Shown: positions 1-9,565 of the stretch, in pieces
Layout of the letters: each line of letters starts with the position of its first letter
Numbering within the stretch: the stretch's first letter is position 1
DNA from: an uncultured Methanobrevibacter sp.
Lineage (GTDB): Archaea; Methanobacteriota; Methanobacteria; Methanobacteriales; Methanobacteriaceae
Length of the DNA stretch: 64,000 nucleotides
Assembly (NCBI GenBank): GCA_902774685.1
Contig: CACYJH010000006.1
Location: forward strand, 1 to 64,000
Reading direction: 5' to 3'
The notes under the pieces: generated by a model
What the model was told of the DNA's origin: nothing
Database searches by the model: none
The model's input: the letters and a program-made list of their open reading frames with translations, nothing else
Program-made: the position numbers and the translations under genes

Positions 1-225
1 AAGCTTCAATGCCAAACTTTTCATGGATTCCACATATTTGGACTGGTCATCTGTATAAATTGTTTTCAAAGCTTCCTTTTCTATTGGAATTCCTATTAGA
101 ATGCTGTTTGGATACTCTTTAGGAACGTTTTTAATACCTTCTAAACTAGCAAAACCAACTACTTCTGCTCCTTTTGATTTAAGAAACTCTTCTATTTCTC
201 TTGAATTTTCCTCTTCCAAATTCAT
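1..225 (-). CDS. Partial protein, N-terminal part resembling epoxyqueuosine-reductase-like Fe-S proteins
   Basis: The reading frame starts at an ATG at 225, reads leftwards and is still open at base 1, so only about 75 N-terminal residues are present. The start is preceded by a GGAATGAT-like ribosome site. The protein begins MNLEEENSREIEEFL and continues with SKGAEVVGFASLEGI and then PNSILIGIPI. An early 'GAxxVGFA.L' strand followed by a hydrophobic 'ILIGIPI' strand resembles the N-terminus of epoxyqueuosine-reductase-like and related archaeal 4Fe-4S proteins. The Fe-S cysteines that would settle this lie outside the window, so the family call is tentative. Confidence 0.45.
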   Translation of the reverse strand, partial: MNLEEENSREIEEFLKSKGAEVVGFASLEGIKNVPKEYPNSILIGIPIEKEALKTIYTDDQSKYVESMKSLALKL

Positions 226-324
226 CAAATCATTCCATTTATCTTATTATTTTGCTAGATTATATGAATAAATATGATTTTTATACCTTTAAATATATTC
301 TTTACTTAGTTTATTCAATTAGAT

Positions 325-945
325 TTAATTTAAAATATCTAAATCTGTTTTTTCATACCTATTATGGCCTTTTAAACTCTTCTTATGCTTCCAACATTTT
401 ATGGCATCTTCTAATGTTTTATCATCATTGTCATTGAAGAAATCCCTTATGTATTGATTGTATTGGAATTGCTTGCCTATTTTAGTTTTTTCCTTTGAGT
501 TTTGAAGTTCATGGTATGCATCGATTGCATCCTGATAAGTTTTATCCGGATTAGCCTTTAACCATTTTTGGAATTTAACCTTAAATTTGAATCCTTTTCC
601 TATTTCATTTTCAAAGAATTCTCTCTTATCTTCACTGCATTTGAAGTTATCTCCTAAAATTGAATCCAATGTAATTTCTTCAGATGCAGAATTTTTGTTT
701 AATTTAGTCTTAGGTAACTTATTTTTATCTTCAGTATGTTTAGAATCATCTAAGGATTTTCCTGTATCAAGATAGTAGACGATCCTTTCTTCCAATTGAT
801 TCTTGCTTCCGCTTACTTTCAATCCTTCCTTTTTACAGAAGTCCTTTAATTCCTCTTTTAAAAAATAGTATTCCTTGAAGTCTTCACTTTTCAAGTCTTT
901 TGTTAGCTGTGGTCTTGGAGTAGTTTGCATGGTATTTTTTGGCAT
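325..945 (-). CDS. SAP domain protein with DUF6434-type C-terminal domain
   Basis: A 206-residue, lysine- and glutamate-rich soluble protein. Residues about 22-62 form a SAP-like helix-turn-helix (LKEELKDFCKKEGL, then SGSKNQLEERI), a fold generally used to bind DNA. After a low-complexity polar linker (about 63-90), residues about 95-200 contain FFENEIGKGFKFKVKFQKWL and a related second stretch with FQYNQYIRDFF; this paired pattern is typical of the DUF6434 region found behind SAP domains. The molecular role of the family is unknown. It lies 29 bp downstream of the HemK2-like gene on the same strand and could be the last gene of that run, although its function looks unrelated. Confidence 0.7.
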   Translation of the reverse strand: MPKNTMQTTPRPQLTKDLKSEDFKEYYFLKEELKDFCKKEGLKVSGSKNQLEERIVYYLDTGKSLDDSKHTEDKNKLPKTKLNKNSASEEITLDSILGDNFKCSEDKREFFENEIGKGFKFKVKFQKWLKANPDKTYQDAIDAYHELQNSKEKTKIGKQFQYNQYIRDFFNDNDDKTLEDAIKCWKHKKSLKGHNRYEKTDLDILN

Positions 946-974
946 GATATCATCAAAATAAATATAAATTAGTT

Positions 975-1565
975 TTAGATCTTATATGCATTAATCAAAA
1001 CAATCTCTTCAAAGAAGAACTTTTCACTTGCAGCTATTTCTGCAACGAACCCATTCCTGTCAAACATATTCAATGTTCTGTCATTGTCAGATAATGATGA
1101 CTGTATTATCTGGACAATTCCTTTATCGTTTAAATGATTTGACACTTCATTAATGAATCTATCAATAACTTTCCTTCCATTTAATCCACCATCAAATGCA
1201 TAATTTAAATCGCCATCAATAATATCGTCAGAATCGGTAGGTAGATAGGGGAGGTTAAATAGTATAACATCAAACTTTTCATTTTTCACTGGTTCAAAGA
1301 GGTCGCCGAACTCAAGTCTTATGGTGCTGATATTGTTGAGCTTGAAGTTTTTCTCAGCAAGTTCAAGAGCATTGTAGTTGATGTCTGTTGCTGTAACGTC
1401 ATCTGTGAGCAAACTTGCATACATTGAAACAAGACCTGATCCAGTTCCTATTTCAAGAACACTTTGTCCTTCTTTGATTTCAAGGTTTTCAGCCAATAAA
1501 AAAGTGTCATCTGAAGGAATGTAAACCATGTCATCTGTTTCTATTTCAAATTTTCCCATTTTCAT
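975..1565 (-). CDS. HemK2/Mtq2-like class I methyltransferase (probable release factor aRF1 glutamine methyltransferase)
   Basis: A 196-residue class I SAM-dependent methyltransferase without the N-terminal helical domain of bacterial PrmC, so the short archaeal/eukaryotic HemK2 (Mtq2) type. Motif I is LEIGTGSGLVS (about residue 37), the acidic end of strand 2 is ATDIN, and the catalytic motif is NLPYLP, the NPPY variant that contacts the substrate glutamine. In eukaryotes and archaea these enzymes work with Trm112 and methylate the GGQ glutamine of the class 1 release factor. Start at 1565 (MKMGKF) lies behind a GAGG-type site. It is 73 bp downstream of ksgA, a common archaeal arrangement. 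Confidence 0.85.
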   Translation of the reverse strand: MKMGKFEIETDDMVYIPSDDTFLLAENLEIKEGQSVLEIGTGSGLVSMYASLLTDDVTATDINYNALELAEKNFKLNNISTIRLEFGDLFEPVKNEKFDVILFNLPYLPTDSDDIIDGDLNYAFDGGLNGRKVIDRFINEVSNHLNDKGIVQIIQSSLSDNDRTLNMFDRNGFVAEIAASEKFFFEEIVLINAYKI

Positions 1566-1638
1566 AATAATCCTCAGTAATATGATCTTTCAATTTTTAT
1601 GCCCCTATTCATTGAGCTATTTCAATTTTAACATTTTT

Positions 1639-2538
1639 CTATTTAAGGTGGTCTTTCAATAAGATTGACAGTTCCATAATGCTTTCAGGAGATAGATTTA
1701 TTGTTCTCTCCAGCAGCAGTTCCTTCACTTTAGGATTTTCATCCTCTAAGCTGTTGAGTATTGCTTTCAATTCTTTCTTGTCCTTAAATCCAATTATGTG
1801 TCTTGAATCAATAAGCGCATTTTTTGATTTCTTATTCCTGTGTTGGAACATTGCCTTGACTACTTTTGAATATACTTTGTAGGTTTCATCATCTATTGCA
1901 AATTCCTCATCGTCGATTTTTATGGATTTGATGTTTTTTGGCTTTAACTGCACAACAGAGGAATCTACCTTTGGAGATGGTATGAATGATTCAGGAGAAA
2001 CCTTTGTCAGGAACTTGACTTCTGCTTTGAAGTATAACATGGCAGAAAGTCTTGAATATTGCTTAGTTCCTACCTTTCCGTTCATCCTATCTGCAAATTC
2101 CTTTTGATACATTAAGATTGCAAGGTCAAAGTCAGATTTTAGGAATTTGAAGCTGATAGGTGAAGATATCTGATAAGGAAGATTTGATACAATTTTATTG
2201 AACTCTGGAAAATCTACCTTTACTGCATCGCCATTGATGAGCTCCACATTGTCTATGCCTTCCTTTTCCAAACGTTTCTGCAGTATATTAAAAATAGTTG
2301 TGTCCTGTTCGATAGCTATTACATGCTTTGCCTTTTTGGCAAGTTCAATTGTAAGTGTTCCTATTCCAGGACCAATTTCAAGGACTGTATCCTCTTTTGT
2401 AAGCTTCGCATATTCAATGATCTTCTTTCTTTTGAAATCATCTATAAGGTAATTTTGACCTAAATTCTTATTCAATATAATCCCATTTTCGTTTAGAATC
2501 TGTTTGGTTTCTTTAGCCAAGGATATTTTTTCAGTCAA
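1639..2538 (-). CDS. ksgA: 16S rRNA (adenine-N6,N6)-dimethyltransferase KsgA/Dim1
   Basis: The 299-residue protein carries the full KsgA/Dim1 signature: NLGQNYLID near the N-terminus, SAM motif LEIGPGIGTLT, and catalytic NLPYQISSP. The enzyme dimethylates two adjacent adenines in the 3'-terminal hairpin of 16S rRNA during small-subunit maturation. The C-terminal third is the small helical domain with the typical FxPxPxVDS motif (FIPSPKVDSSV). The start codon is TTG at 2538, preceded by AAAGGTGAT at good spacing; no ATG fits as well. It lies between DUF655 and the HemK2-like gene in a conserved archaeal ribosome-biogenesis run. Confidence 0.97.
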   Translation of the reverse strand: MTEKISLAKETKQILNENGIILNKNLGQNYLIDDFKRKKIIEYAKLTKEDTVLEIGPGIGTLTIELAKKAKHVIAIEQDTTIFNILQKRLEKEGIDNVELINGDAVKVDFPEFNKIVSNLPYQISSPISFKFLKSDFDLAILMYQKEFADRMNGKVGTKQYSRLSAMLYFKAEVKFLTKVSPESFIPSPKVDSSVVQLKPKNIKSIKIDDEEFAIDDETYKVYSKVVKAMFQHRNKKSKNALIDSRHIIGFKDKKELKAILNSLEDENPKVKELLLERTINLSPESIMELSILLKDHLK

Positions 2539-2651
2539 ACAATCACCTTTCGAGCCTTAAAATAGTAGTGTTCATGTTTAGAAATAATAATAAAAATAAA
2601 AAATAAAAAAAAGAGAAATGAGTCTAACTCTATCTAAGAGTTTACTCAAGA

Positions 2652-3389
2652 TTATTCTTTGCTTTCAGTTTTAGGTTTGTTTTGAGGTTTCTTACCTTTA
2701 TTGTTAGGTCTTCTGCCTCTTCCCCTATTGTTTCTTCCTTTGCCTCTGCCTTTACCGTATTTCTTTCTTTTGTTTGCAGGGTGTCTGGAAGGAACTTGGG
2801 TAAACATATAATATTTGCTTTTACCTCTTTTGACGGTAGTGGTATCAAGTTCTAACCTAACTCTTTTTGCAAGCATATCCACAGGATCTCCAAGGAGAGG
2901 GACCCTTTCCTTCAAGTCTTCAAAGTTTTTGAAAGGTTCCTTTTCACGTTCTTCCAAAATCATTTGAGTGTGCTTTTTACCGATACCTGGGATTAACTCC
3001 AATTTGTGCATTTTGATGTTGAGAGAATCGATTTCATTGAAGAATTTTATATAGATGTCTTCCTTTTCGGAAATGATTTCTTTGATAGCATATTCCAATT
3101 CGATTCTAGCGGTTGCAGTTAAGTTTTCAAAGTCTAATAATCCTTTTACTCTATTTACTTTATCCCTTTTTCCAGATCCTATATAGACTTTGTCATGAAT
3201 ATCTAAATCAATACCTTCTTTAGGTGTAACTTCGATTAATGTGAATTTGTCTACTCCAAGAGCTTGTGCAATAGGTTTGCCATGAGCATTTGGTCTTTCT
3301 GGATTTACGTACCCAAATTTAAGATAATCTAAAATTATAACATATTCTTCTTTTTTTGGAGTAGGATTATCAATGTTTGGATTATCCAT
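2652..3389 (-). CDS. DUF655 family RNA-binding protein with basic tail
   Basis: A 245-residue archaeal DUF655 protein. The N-terminal half (EEYVIILDYLKFGY, then PIAQALGVDKFTLIEV) is an OB-like beta domain; residues about 130-190 carry a helix-hairpin-helix, LELIPGIGKKHTQMIL followed by FKNFEDLKERV; the last 45 residues are an Arg/Gly/Lys-rich tail (KGRGKGRNNRGRGRRPN). HhH plus RG-rich tail suggests nucleic-acid binding, probably RNA given the neighbours rpl21e, rpoF and ksgA. Exact function is unknown. The start at 3389 follows AGAGGTGA at 5 bases, with a TATA-like element on the minus strand near 3500-3515. Confidence 0.9.
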   Translation of the reverse strand: MDNPNIDNPTPKKEEYVIILDYLKFGYVNPERPNAHGKPIAQALGVDKFTLIEVTPKEGIDLDIHDKVYIGSGKRDKVNRVKGLLDFENLTATARIELEYAIKEIISEKEDIYIKFFNEIDSLNIKMHKLELIPGIGKKHTQMILEEREKEPFKNFEDLKERVPLLGDPVDMLAKRVRLELDTTTVKRGKSKYYMFTQVPSRHPANKRKKYGKGRGKGRNNRGRGRRPNNKGKKPQNKPKTESKE

Positions 3390-3793
3390 ATTTTCACCTC
3401 TTATCTATCATTGTTTATTAGTCAGTAAATTAATTAGTGTCAATTAGTGTCAATCAATATTTGTCCTCATAATTGACCATTAATAATTTCCCTCAATTTT
3501 TTTATAAATTTTATTTTACTTTTTGTAAATTTAATATAATATTAGTATATTTTTATTTTATTAATATTTATAATTTTTTTATTTTTTATTAAAAATGGTT
3601 TAAAAAATAGATAAAAAATAGAAGTTAATAAAAAATGGAATAAAATAGAATTTTAAAAAAATAGAATAAAAAGAATTTTTTAAAAAATAGTTAATTTAAA
3701 AAAAATTTTAAAAGTAGTAAAAATTGTTAAAAAAAAGTAAATCGGCTTTGAAGAATAAAAATAGAAAAATAGGATGAATATAAAAAAGATAAA
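3390..3793. other. AT-rich intergenic region with a likely DUF655 promoter and a 10-bp direct repeat
   Basis: No gene is visible in this 404-bp gap. A minus-strand TATA-like stretch around 3500-3515 (AATTTATAAAAA) suits transcription of the DUF655-ksgA run. At 3432-3451 the decamer AATTAGTGTC occurs twice in direct tandem. From about 3540 to 3790 the DNA is almost pure A/T homopolymer runs with no hairpin that I trust. Confidence 0.4.
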
Positions 3794-4147
3794 TTATTCA
3801 TCTTCTTTAATTTCATATTTTTCTAAGATTTCAAGAATTTCCTTCATTTCATCGTTTGAAGGAGCGTTTCTTTCTTTTGCGAAAACTAATCTTAAGTCAG
3901 CCATGTCTCTAGGTAAAATATCTGCTACACGAACAGCTACTTTGTAGTCAACATAAGCTTCAAGTTCTTCGATTAATTTTTCAGTATCTTCAAGGGAAAG
4001 TTTTGTTAGACTAGTTGCATGCTCTAAAGTCAAGTTCTGTTCATAGCTGAGTTTCTCATCGCCATGATTTTCTTTGAATTCTTCAAGAATTTCTTTAACT
4101 TTAGCCGCAGGTATTGGTTTACTTTCTAATGTTTTTTTCCCAATCAT
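3794..4147 (-). CDS. rpoF: DNA-directed RNA polymerase subunit F (Rpb4-like)
   Basis: The sequence MIGKKTLESKPIPAAKVKEI followed by the helical HRDC-like region (LTLEHATSLTKLSLEDTEKL) and DILPRDMADLRLVFAKER matches archaeal RpoF/Rpb4. It forms the stalk of archaeal RNA polymerase with RpoE (Rpb7). I prefer the ATG at 4147 (117 residues), preceded by AGAGTGAG, because family members begin at this MIGKK. An upstream GTG at 4156 overlapping the rpl21e stop would add three residues. It sits directly behind rpl21e and is surely co-transcribed with it. Confidence 0.93.
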   Translation of the reverse strand: MIGKKTLESKPIPAAKVKEILEEFKENHGDEKLSYEQNLTLEHATSLTKLSLEDTEKLIEELEAYVDYKVAVRVADILPRDMADLRLVFAKERNAPSNDEMKEILEILEKYEIKEDE

Positions 4148-4152
4148 TGTAC

Positions 4153-4443
4153 TCACTCTTGTAATTTTAAGTGTTCTGGAGTAACGATTAATTCTTTTGC
4201 TTTATTACCATCTTTTAATGCAAGTATGTAAGCTTTACCTTTTTTGTCCACTACTTTAGCGGTTTTTCCATGGAATCTGGAATGAGGTTGTCCTTTTTGA
4301 ATACTTGGGTCGATGATAATATGTACCATATCACCGTTATCGAATTGTTGAATTCTTCTGGTGATTGGGTTAGAACGACCAGGTCTTACTCTTTTGGTCA
4401 ATTTTTTTCTACTTCTACTTTTAAATCCTCTGGATCTTTGCAT
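4153..4443 (-). CDS. rpl21e: 50S ribosomal protein L21e (eL21)
   Basis: A 96-residue, strongly basic protein starting [20 protein letters not shown], with the SH3-like barrel sequence [20 protein letters not shown] and [18 protein letters not shown] that defines ribosomal L21e. It is a structural large-subunit protein. AGAGGT precedes the ATG. The order pus10-rpl21e-rpoF-DUF655-ksgA is common in euryarchaea, which supports the call. Confidence 0.97.
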   Translation of the reverse strand: MQRSRGFKSRSRKKLTKRVRPGRSNPITRRIQQFDNGDMVHIIIDPSIQKGQPHSRFHGKTAKVVDKKGKAYILALKDGNKAKELIVTPEHLKLQE

Positions 4444-4870
4444 TTTTATACCTCTTTAATATTTATAAAACCCATCATTTTATATCTTTTTAAATAGCTA
4501 GTAGCCAAGCATAATATTTAAGTTGAATACTATAGCATAAGCCCTTCGGTTTAGCTATTCATTGTAAAAGCCAATATATAAGTGTTATTTAGACTTAGCC
4601 TTAACCGTAGGTTTAATTGATTAAAACATATCTAAATTTTATATATTGAAAGAAAAAAATATCAAAAATATTATAAAATATCATAAAATTTTAGTGACTG
4701 GATTTCAGCATTAATCCAATCTTCTATTTTTGATAGTAATAAACTATATATTTTAAGATATTAATAAACTTTATGTTTTTTAGGATTAATCTATGAAACA
4801 TATAAAAAAAGATTCCGTTTTTTATGAAATGTGAAATATTAAAAAAGTTGTTTTGAAGATGGATTTGATT
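4444..4870 (-). promoter_or_regulatory. Intergenic region with probable rpl21e promoter and leader hairpin
   Basis: No gene is visible in this 427-bp gap between pus10 and rpl21e. On the minus strand a TATA-like CTTATATATTGG lies at about 4572-4583. Roughly 25 bases downstream is a hairpin: ATAGC (4532-4536) pairs with GCTAT (4554-4558), and AAGCC (4539-4543) pairs with GGTTT (4548-4552) around a CTTC loop. If transcription starts near 4550 the rpl21e mRNA would begin with this hairpin and carry a leader of about 100 nt. A second possible TATA element lies nearer the gene (TTTAAAAAG at about 4486-4495). Confidence 0.35.
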
Positions 4871-6124
4871 TTATTTGATTCCAACTTCAATCACATCCAA
4901 TTCTGCACAGATTGCCTGTGTGCCAAGAACTTCAGTTACGCTTGGATTGGATCTTCCTTCATCAGATGAAATGAGCTCTTTGATGTACAATCCGCCTTCT
5001 GTTTTTATGATCATTTCAAAGGTCTTTGAGTCGATGAACTTGGTTTCAATGTTCTTGACTTCCTTTTCTCTGATTTTGTCAGCTCTTCTATGTGATACTC
5101 TTATTGGAGTCCTTTGCTGGATGATATGGAGAGACTGCAGTTTTTCCAAATCCTCTTCCTTGATGTCATCCTCACATTTTACAAGAGCCCTATAGACTTT
5201 GTATGTGTCTGGAGAGGATACCTTTATCTCTGCCTTTCTTTTTCTTTCAGTGAATTTAAGGTTTAGATACTCTGTTTTTCCTTTTGCAGAAACTGCAACT
5301 TCATCAGCTATTTTTTCAAGGTCTATCTTTCTTATCTTAGGTTCCTTTATCTCAAGTACGAATGGACGGCCTGTTCCCAACATTCTAACGTCAATGTCTT
5401 CCCTTCCGGCACCGTGGAACTTGGCTTCATAACCGTTTGTATGCTTAAGCACCACTTCAGATAAAAGCTCTTCAACTGATTCGGGGTATTGCTTTCCAGT
5501 AAAGTTACATTCCTCACATCCTCTGCCTTTGCATTTTGTGCAAGGCCATTTAGTTTGAGGAATTCCTCTTATAAGCTTTCGGTATCTTCCTTCAATAAAG
5601 ATAGGATTGATTTGAAGTCTGACTTTGATAGGATTTTCAATATCTTCTTTTAAGATTCTTCTAAAATCAACCATTACAAGAACATCTTCACCATCAAAGT
5701 CAACATTCTGCTCGAGATTTGCTTCAAGCAATTTGCCGATTTCCCTGTTGACTTCCTTTTTGATTATTTCCACATTGAAGTCAAACTTGTCGCTGATTTC
5801 TTGGTCTGTTTCAACAATTTCCTTAGGCAATTTGCAGCCTACAACAAAAGTGTCAAATTCTACATTGAGGAATTCTATTTTTTCATTTACCAAATCAAGA
5901 ACTTTGGTGTTGACCTTATCAAAGAGATCATTGCAGATTACACATTTTTCATCATCAATGGTGTAAGGTTCTAGATTGAGGGCTTCTCTTATCTTAATGC
6001 CTCTATCTTCATTTCCATCACCTTCTACACAGTCTGAAAATTTACGTCCAAGGCAATGATTACAGATTTTTCCATCAGTATGATTTATCAATTCTTCTGC
6101 TTTGTTTAGTATTTCTTGATTCAT
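4871..6124 (-). CDS. pus10: tRNA pseudouridine(54/55) synthase Pus10
   Basis: A 417-residue archaeal Pus10, which makes pseudouridine 54 and/or 55 in the T-loop of tRNA. The N-terminal part has zinc-type cysteine pairs (CNHC at about 19-22, CVIC at about 61-64) and a THUMP-like region; a second zinc-finger-like stretch, CTKCKGRGCEECNFTGKQYP, precedes the catalytic domain. The catalytic aspartate lies in GAGREDIDVRMLGTGRPF. The C-terminal part contains TEGGLYIKELISSDEGRSNP as in other Pus10 proteins. Start at 6124 follows AAGAGGA. It lies between ffh and rpl21e, its usual euryarchaeal neighbours. Confidence 0.96.
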   Translation of the reverse strand: MNQEILNKAEELINHTDGKICNHCLGRKFSDCVEGDGNEDRGIKIREALNLEPYTIDDEKCVICNDLFDKVNTKVLDLVNEKIEFLNVEFDTFVVGCKLPKEIVETDQEISDKFDFNVEIIKKEVNREIGKLLEANLEQNVDFDGEDVLVMVDFRRILKEDIENPIKVRLQINPIFIEGRYRKLIRGIPQTKWPCTKCKGRGCEECNFTGKQYPESVEELLSEVVLKHTNGYEAKFHGAGREDIDVRMLGTGRPFVLEIKEPKIRKIDLEKIADEVAVSAKGKTEYLNLKFTERKRKAEIKVSSPDTYKVYRALVKCEDDIKEEDLEKLQSLHIIQQRTPIRVSHRRADKIREKEVKNIETKFIDSKTFEMIIKTEGGLYIKELISSDEGRSNPSVTEVLGTQAICAELDVIEVGIK

Positions 6125-6254
6125 TAAATTCCTCTTGAAAAATAGTTAAAAAATAAATTCAATTATTTAAAATAAGTATTATCTTTATTATTTTAAAAAA
6201 TTAATCAAATTATAAAATTAATTAATGAAATAAATGGGTGAAATAGGATTAATC

Positions 6255-7595
6255 CTATTTCATGAATTGGCCCATAAGCCTATTCATAGCTCCTCCACCT
6301 ACTCCTCTACGTCCAATACCTTTCATCGCTTTCTTGGTATTGTTATAGTATCTCAATAATTCCTTAACGCTGCTCTCGTCTACACCGGAACCTCTTGCGA
6401 TTCTTTGAATACGAGATTGCTTGATTATTTTAGGGTTGAGCATTTCTTCCTCTGTCATTGAGGACATTATGATCTTGAACTCATTGATCTTGTCTTCAGT
6501 CATTTGGCTTGCTTCTTTAGGTATCTTTCCACCTAAACCTGGAATCATGTTCATGACCTGTTGCATAGGGCCCATGCTGTTCATCATGTCAAACTGATTT
6601 TGCATATCCATAAGGGTGAACTTACCGCTGAGCATGTTGTTCATGGTTTTGGTAGCGACATCCTCATCAATCACTTCTTCTGCCTTTTCGATAAGGCTTC
6701 TGATGTCTCCCATACCTAATAATCTTGAGATGAATCTTTCAGGATCGAATGCTTCAAAGTCATCGATTCTTTCACCGGTACCAATGAACTTGATTGGTGC
6801 GCCAGTTTCAGCTACTGCAGAGAGAGCTCCTCCCCCTTTAGCAGTACCATCTAATTTTGAAATGATGATTGAACCGATATCGGTTGCTTGTGAAAATGCC
6901 TTAGCTTGTTCTCCAGCTTGCTGTCCGATAGTACCATCGATAACGAGAATGGATTCATCCGGTTCGATGATCTTATCCAACTTATTCATCTCTTCGATAA
7001 GGTCCTCTTCGTTCTTATGCCTACCTGCAGTATCGAAGATAATGATCTTTTGGTTTTTGAATTGCTTCAAACCCTTTTCAGCAAGGTCTAATGCATCCTT
7101 ATTTTCAGGGTCTCCATAAAGTTGGATTTGCAAGTCTTCAGTCAATTGCCTTAACTGTTCATATGCTGCAGGTCTCCAAGTGTCTGTACATACAATTGCT
7201 GGAGAGAAACCTTTTCTTTGAAGGTATTTGCATAATTTACCAATTGTAGTGGTTTTACCACTACCTTGTAATCCTAAGAACAATATTTTAAATGGCTTTT
7301 TATTGATTTCAAGCTCTTTTGCTTCACTTCCAAGCAAATTAACCATTTCTTCATAGATAATTGTGATTACATGTTCCCTTGGTGTAATTCCTTTTGGCGG
7401 CTCTTCATTAAGTGCTCTTTCTTCGATTGTTTTTGATAATTTTAAAACAAGATTAATGTTCACGTCAGATTGAATTAAAGCTCTTTGAATATCTTTTACA
7501 ACTTCTTTAACAACCTTTTTGTCAATAACACTCATTCCTGCCAATTTTTTCATGGTGTTTGTAAGGTTTTCTCCTAAACTTCCTAACATTGACAT
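6255..7595 (-). CDS. ffh: Signal recognition particle protein Srp54 (Ffh)
   Basis: A 446-residue SRP54 GTPase. The N domain (residues 1-90) is followed by the G domain with P-loop [11 protein letters not shown]2 region [12 protein letters not shown]3 DTAGRH and G4-type [11 protein letters not shown]. The methionine-rich M domain (about 300-446: [20 protein letters not shown]) binds 7S RNA and signal sequences. It targets ribosome-nascent chain complexes to the membrane with FtsY. The start at 7595 follows AAAGGAAAAG. It is transcribed away from hpt; the 270-bp divergent gap 7596-7865 is AT-rich and must hold both promoters. Confidence 0.98.
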   Translation of the reverse strand: MSMLGSLGENLTNTMKKLAGMSVIDKKVVKEVVKDIQRALIQSDVNINLVLKLSKTIEERALNEEPPKGITPREHVITIIYEEMVNLLGSEAKELEINKKPFKILFLGLQGSGKTTTIGKLCKYLQRKGFSPAIVCTDTWRPAAYEQLRQLTEDLQIQLYGDPENKDALDLAEKGLKQFKNQKIIIFDTAGRHKNEEDLIEEMNKLDKIIEPDESILVIDGTIGQQAGEQAKAFSQATDIGSIIISKLDGTAKGGGALSAVAETGAPIKFIGTGERIDDFEAFDPERFISRLLGMGDIRSLIEKAEEVIDEDVATKTMNNMLSGKFTLMDMQNQFDMMNSMGPMQQVMNMIPGLGGKIPKEASQMTEDKINEFKIIMSSMTEEEMLNPKIIKQSRIQRIARGSGVDESSVKELLRYYNNTKKAMKGIGRRGVGGGAMNRLMGQFMK

Positions 7596-7865
7596 ATTAT
7601 CTTTTCCTTTTAGATTGTTTTAATTAATAATTATTTATTGTTTTTGATAAGTTTTAATGATTCGATAAATAGTTTATTTTTAGTTTATTAATAGTTTATC
7701 TTATTAACTTTAATGTATAAATTAATATTATATAAAAGTTTATTTATCTTTTATTATAAAATTATTGATATGAGTAAATAAATTTATTGGGATTTAATAC
7801 TGAATTTCAAAGAGATTTAGTTTGATAAATATATTTTATGTTTATAGTAGTTAAGAGGTTTTAAA

Positions 7866-8432
7866 ATGCTTGAAAAATTAGTGGAATCATTAAGAAATGC
7901 GCCAGTTGTTAAAAAAGGGGATTATAATTATTTTGTTCATGGTATAAGTGATGGAGTCCCTGCATTGGATCCTTGTGTCTTAAAGGAAATTGCACAAGTA
8001 TTAAAGGAAAGATTGGATTTGTCTGGAGTTGACAAGATTGTAGGCGTTGAAGCGATGGGTATTCACATTGCAACTGCATTGGCTTTGGAAACAGGCCTTC
8101 CTTTTGTTGTCATTCGTAAAAGGGAATATGGTTTGGAAGGAGAGCATGAAATATTGAAGCACACTGGTTATGCAACCTCTAAATTATATGTCAACGACTT
8201 GAGGGAAGGAGACAATATCATTTTGGTCGATGATGTGGTAAGTACTGGAGGAACCCTCACTGCTTTAATAAAAGAATTGAAGATTATGGGAGTTAATTTG
8301 GTTCACACCGTCGTAGTTGTAGAGAAAGGTGAAGGTAAGAAGATTGTAGAGGAAGCTACTGGTGAAGAAATCAAGACTCTTGTAAAATTGGATGTAGTTG
8401 ATGGAAAAGTAATTGCAGATTCATTGATATAA
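7866..8432 (+). CDS. hpt: Hypoxanthine/guanine phosphoribosyltransferase
   Basis: A 188-residue type I phosphoribosyltransferase for purine salvage. The PRPP-binding loop is ILVDDVVSTGGT (about residues 119-130); the region VGVEAMGIHIATALALETGL and FVVIRKREYG match the archaeal HGPRTase subgroup. It converts hypoxanthine or guanine plus PRPP into IMP or GMP. The start is an ATG at 7866 behind AAGAGGT; a TATA-like AAATATATTTTATG lies about 30-40 bases upstream. It appears to be a single-gene unit divergent from ffh. Confidence 0.93.
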   Translation: MLEKLVESLRNAPVVKKGDYNYFVHGISDGVPALDPCVLKEIAQVLKERLDLSGVDKIVGVEAMGIHIATALALETGLPFVVIRKREYGLEGEHEILKHTGYATSKLYVNDLREGDNIILVDDVVSTGGTLTALIKELKIMGVNLVHTVVVVEKGEGKKIVEEATGEEIKTLVKLDVVDGKVIADSLI

Positions 8433-8557
8433 TCAGTTTTTTACTATTATATCTTATATTTTATTTTTTATTTTTATTTTTTGATTCTTAGTCTGAAACC
8501 TTGGATTTAATTAGGATTAACCTGTTTTTATTTTAAAATATTAAATTAGTTGATAAA

Positions 8558-9565
8558 ATGGCATTATATGATATGGAACTAAAGAGAGTTATAAAAAAAA
8601 TCAACTCTTTGAATGTTAGGAATGTAGGCTTGCAGTTTCCGGAAGGCCTTAAGATGCAGGCAATAGCTCTTGCTCGCGAGATTGAAAAGCAAACAGATGC
8701 TACTGTCATCGTATCTGCAGATCCTTGCTTTGGAGCCTGTGATGTTTCTGATAGGAAAATGAATGGAATCGTGGATTTCATTGTTCATTATGGACACACC
8801 CCTCTCCCACTTAAATACAGCATTCCTACAATGTTTATTGAAGCCAAAGCTAATGTCAAGGTTAAGGATTATTTGGAGGAAGCATTGGAACAGCTGCAGG
8901 ATTATTCCAAAGTGGCAATTGCAACAACAGCCCAACATCTTCATTTGCTTGATGAGATTGTTGACTTTTTGGAGGACAATGGTAAGGAAGTGGTTATAGG
9001 TTCTTCAAGAAGTACAAGGAAAGGTCAGGTATTGGGATGCAATTTCGCTTCCATTAAGAATTTAGGTGCTGATGTTTACTTGTTTTTAGGCAGCGGCAAT
9101 TTCCATCCTTTAGGAATCTACTTATTCACAAAAGCTCCTGTGTTGGCTATTGACCCATACAGTGGTGACATTCGTGAAATGAGTGCCTATGCAGATAGGA
9201 TCTTAAGAATCAGATTTGCAAGAATTGTAAAGGCAAGAGAAGCTACAAAATGGGGAATCATTGTATCTTCTAAGGAAGGTCAATATAGGATGAAATTGGC
9301 TAAGGAACTTAAGAAGCTGATTGAAGATGAAGGAATGGAAGCTTATATTCTGCTTATGGATCATGTCAATCCAGATGTTTTGCTTCCATATATGGAACTT
9401 GAAGCATTTGTTGTAACTGCATGTCCAAGGATAGCTATTGATGATTCTCAGATGTATAAGAAACCTGTCATCACTCCTAAAGAATTGGAGATTGTTTTAA
9501 ACAAAAGAGAATGGGAAAAGTATCAATTGGATGAGATTCTATTTGAAGATAGATACTACCAATAA
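8558..9565 (+). CDS. dph2: Diphthamide biosynthesis enzyme Dph2 (2-(3-amino-3-carboxypropyl)histidine synthase)
   Basis: A 335-residue archaeal Dph2, the non-classical radical-SAM enzyme that transfers a 3-amino-3-carboxypropyl group to a histidine of elongation factor aEF2, the first step of diphthamide formation. The three cluster cysteines, spread over three similar domains, are visible as [12 protein letters not shown] (about residue 57), [10 protein letters not shown] (about 162) and [12 protein letters not shown] (about 290). Length is usual for the archaeal homodimeric form. The gene lies 125 bp behind hpt and ends before a T-rich stretch. Confidence 0.95.
   Translation: MALYDMELKRVIKKINSLNVRNVGLQFPEGLKMQAIALAREIEKQTDATVIVSADPCFGACDVSDRKMNGIVDFIVHYGHTPLPLKYSIPTMFIEAKANVKVKDYLEEALEQLQDYSKVAIATTAQHLHLLDEIVDFLEDNGKEVVIGSSRSTRKGQVLGCNFASIKNLGADVYLFLGSGNFHPLGIYLFTKAPVLAIDPYSGDIREMSAYADRILRIRFARIVKAREATKWGIIVSSKEGQYRMKLAKELKKLIEDEGMEAYILLMDHVNPDVLLPYMELEAFVVTACPRIAIDDSQMYKKPVITPKELEIVLNKREWEKYQLDEILFEDRYYQ

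Noticed and set aside
201-437. 78-codon plus-strand frame near the left edge
   Set aside because: It overlaps two minus-strand genes, has atypical composition and no ribosome site.
2642-2848. 68-codon minus-strand frame at the end of the DUF655 gene
   Set aside because: It is a shifted reading of the Arg/Gly-rich tail of the DUF655 gene.
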